Of a stretch of 38,757 nucleotides of DNA, positions 38,688 to 38,757 are shown piece by piece. Both the position numbers and the translations under genes were made by a program. Under the pieces are notes generated by a model, which worked only from the letters and a program-made list of their open reading frames with translations, was not told the origin of the DNA and searched no databases. Numbering within the stretch: position 1 is the stretch's first letter; each line of letters starts with the position of its first letter. The stretch comes from Lachnospiraceae bacterium (GTDB lineage Bacteria; Bacillota; Clostridia; Lachnospirales; Lachnospiraceae), in contig JALESH010000006.1 in NCBI GenBank assembly GCA_022781985.1, forward strand, positions 1 through 38,757, read 5' to 3'.

Positions 38688-38757
38688 ATGGCAGGAGTAA
38701 TCAAAAGACAGCCCATGGCAAGAAGCATTGCCGCGGGCTTTGTATTTGTCATTTTAT
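38688..38757 (+). CDS. Probable KtrB/TrkH potassium transporter, first codons, cut by window edge
   Basis: Only 23 codons are visible from the ATG, with AAAGGGGAA upstream. The residues ARSIAAGFVFVIL resemble the start of the first membrane helix of TrkH/KtrB proteins. It lies 30 bp after the aminotransferase stop. The call is tentative because no selectivity-filter motif is in view. Confidence 0.45.
   Translation, partial: MAGVIKRQPMARSIAAGFVFVIL

Overview
The window looks like chromosome of an anaerobic, low-to-mid GC Firmicute of the Lachnospiraceae type. The basis is gene content: a DUF6431-type protein, a VCBS lipoprotein/two-component operon, VanW proteins, high-molecular-weight rubredoxin, TraX, a TPM-domain protein, class II GalT and a DUF4080 radical SAM protein. 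Strong AGGAGG ribosome binding sites and sigma-A promoters agree with this. I assign no genus. No CRISPR array, rRNA, intact insertion sequence or intact prophage is visible.

Layout. 1-1700 is a scarred accessory zone beside tRNA-Pro(CGG): an edge-truncated DUF6431 gene, a ribbon-helix-helix regulator with four phased operator repeats, a 58-residue partner and a peptidase M15 remnant. 1.8-6 kb holds an SGNH-like protein, an O6-alkylguanine repair protein, a VanZ-like protein and an unusual phosphoesterase-rubrerythrin-rubredoxin fusion. 6-12 kb is a cell-envelope block: VCBS lipoprotein, response regulator, histidine kinase, membrane-anchored protein, then a polysaccharide deacetylase and an amidase behind a four-copy direct-repeat array. 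12-16.7 kb has an EAL protein, divergent Cu/Zn SOD and rubredoxin-flavoprotein genes, TraX, and a DUF1905-like/C39-like fusion. 16.8-19.9 kb (minus) is a second two-component system with a PepSY lipoprotein. 20-24.5 kb has a CarD-like regulator, two tRNA-Gly genes, a VanW protein and a zinc-ribbon/TPM pair. 24.6-29.5 kb holds an acyltransferase, an AraC regulator and galK-galT. 29.7-38.7 kb holds an XRE regulator, a radical SAM protein, endonuclease III, an exonuclease, a TPR-like protein, a 35-residue membrane peptide, a second VanW protein with a 13-unit PPAEQ tail, an AIR-synthase-like protein, an Lrp/aminotransferase pair and the first codons of a probable KtrB/TrkH.

Themes. Two OmpR-type systems each sit next to 11-bp-period direct repeats of their own type, so their targets can be predicted from sequence: deacetylase plus amidase for the first, and its own operon plus the PepSY lipoprotein for the second. 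Oxygen and peroxide defence recurs (rubrerythrin fusion, SodC, Hrb). A 13-base translation-start motif recurs exactly upstream of three unrelated genes, always 19 bases before the same downstream ATG.
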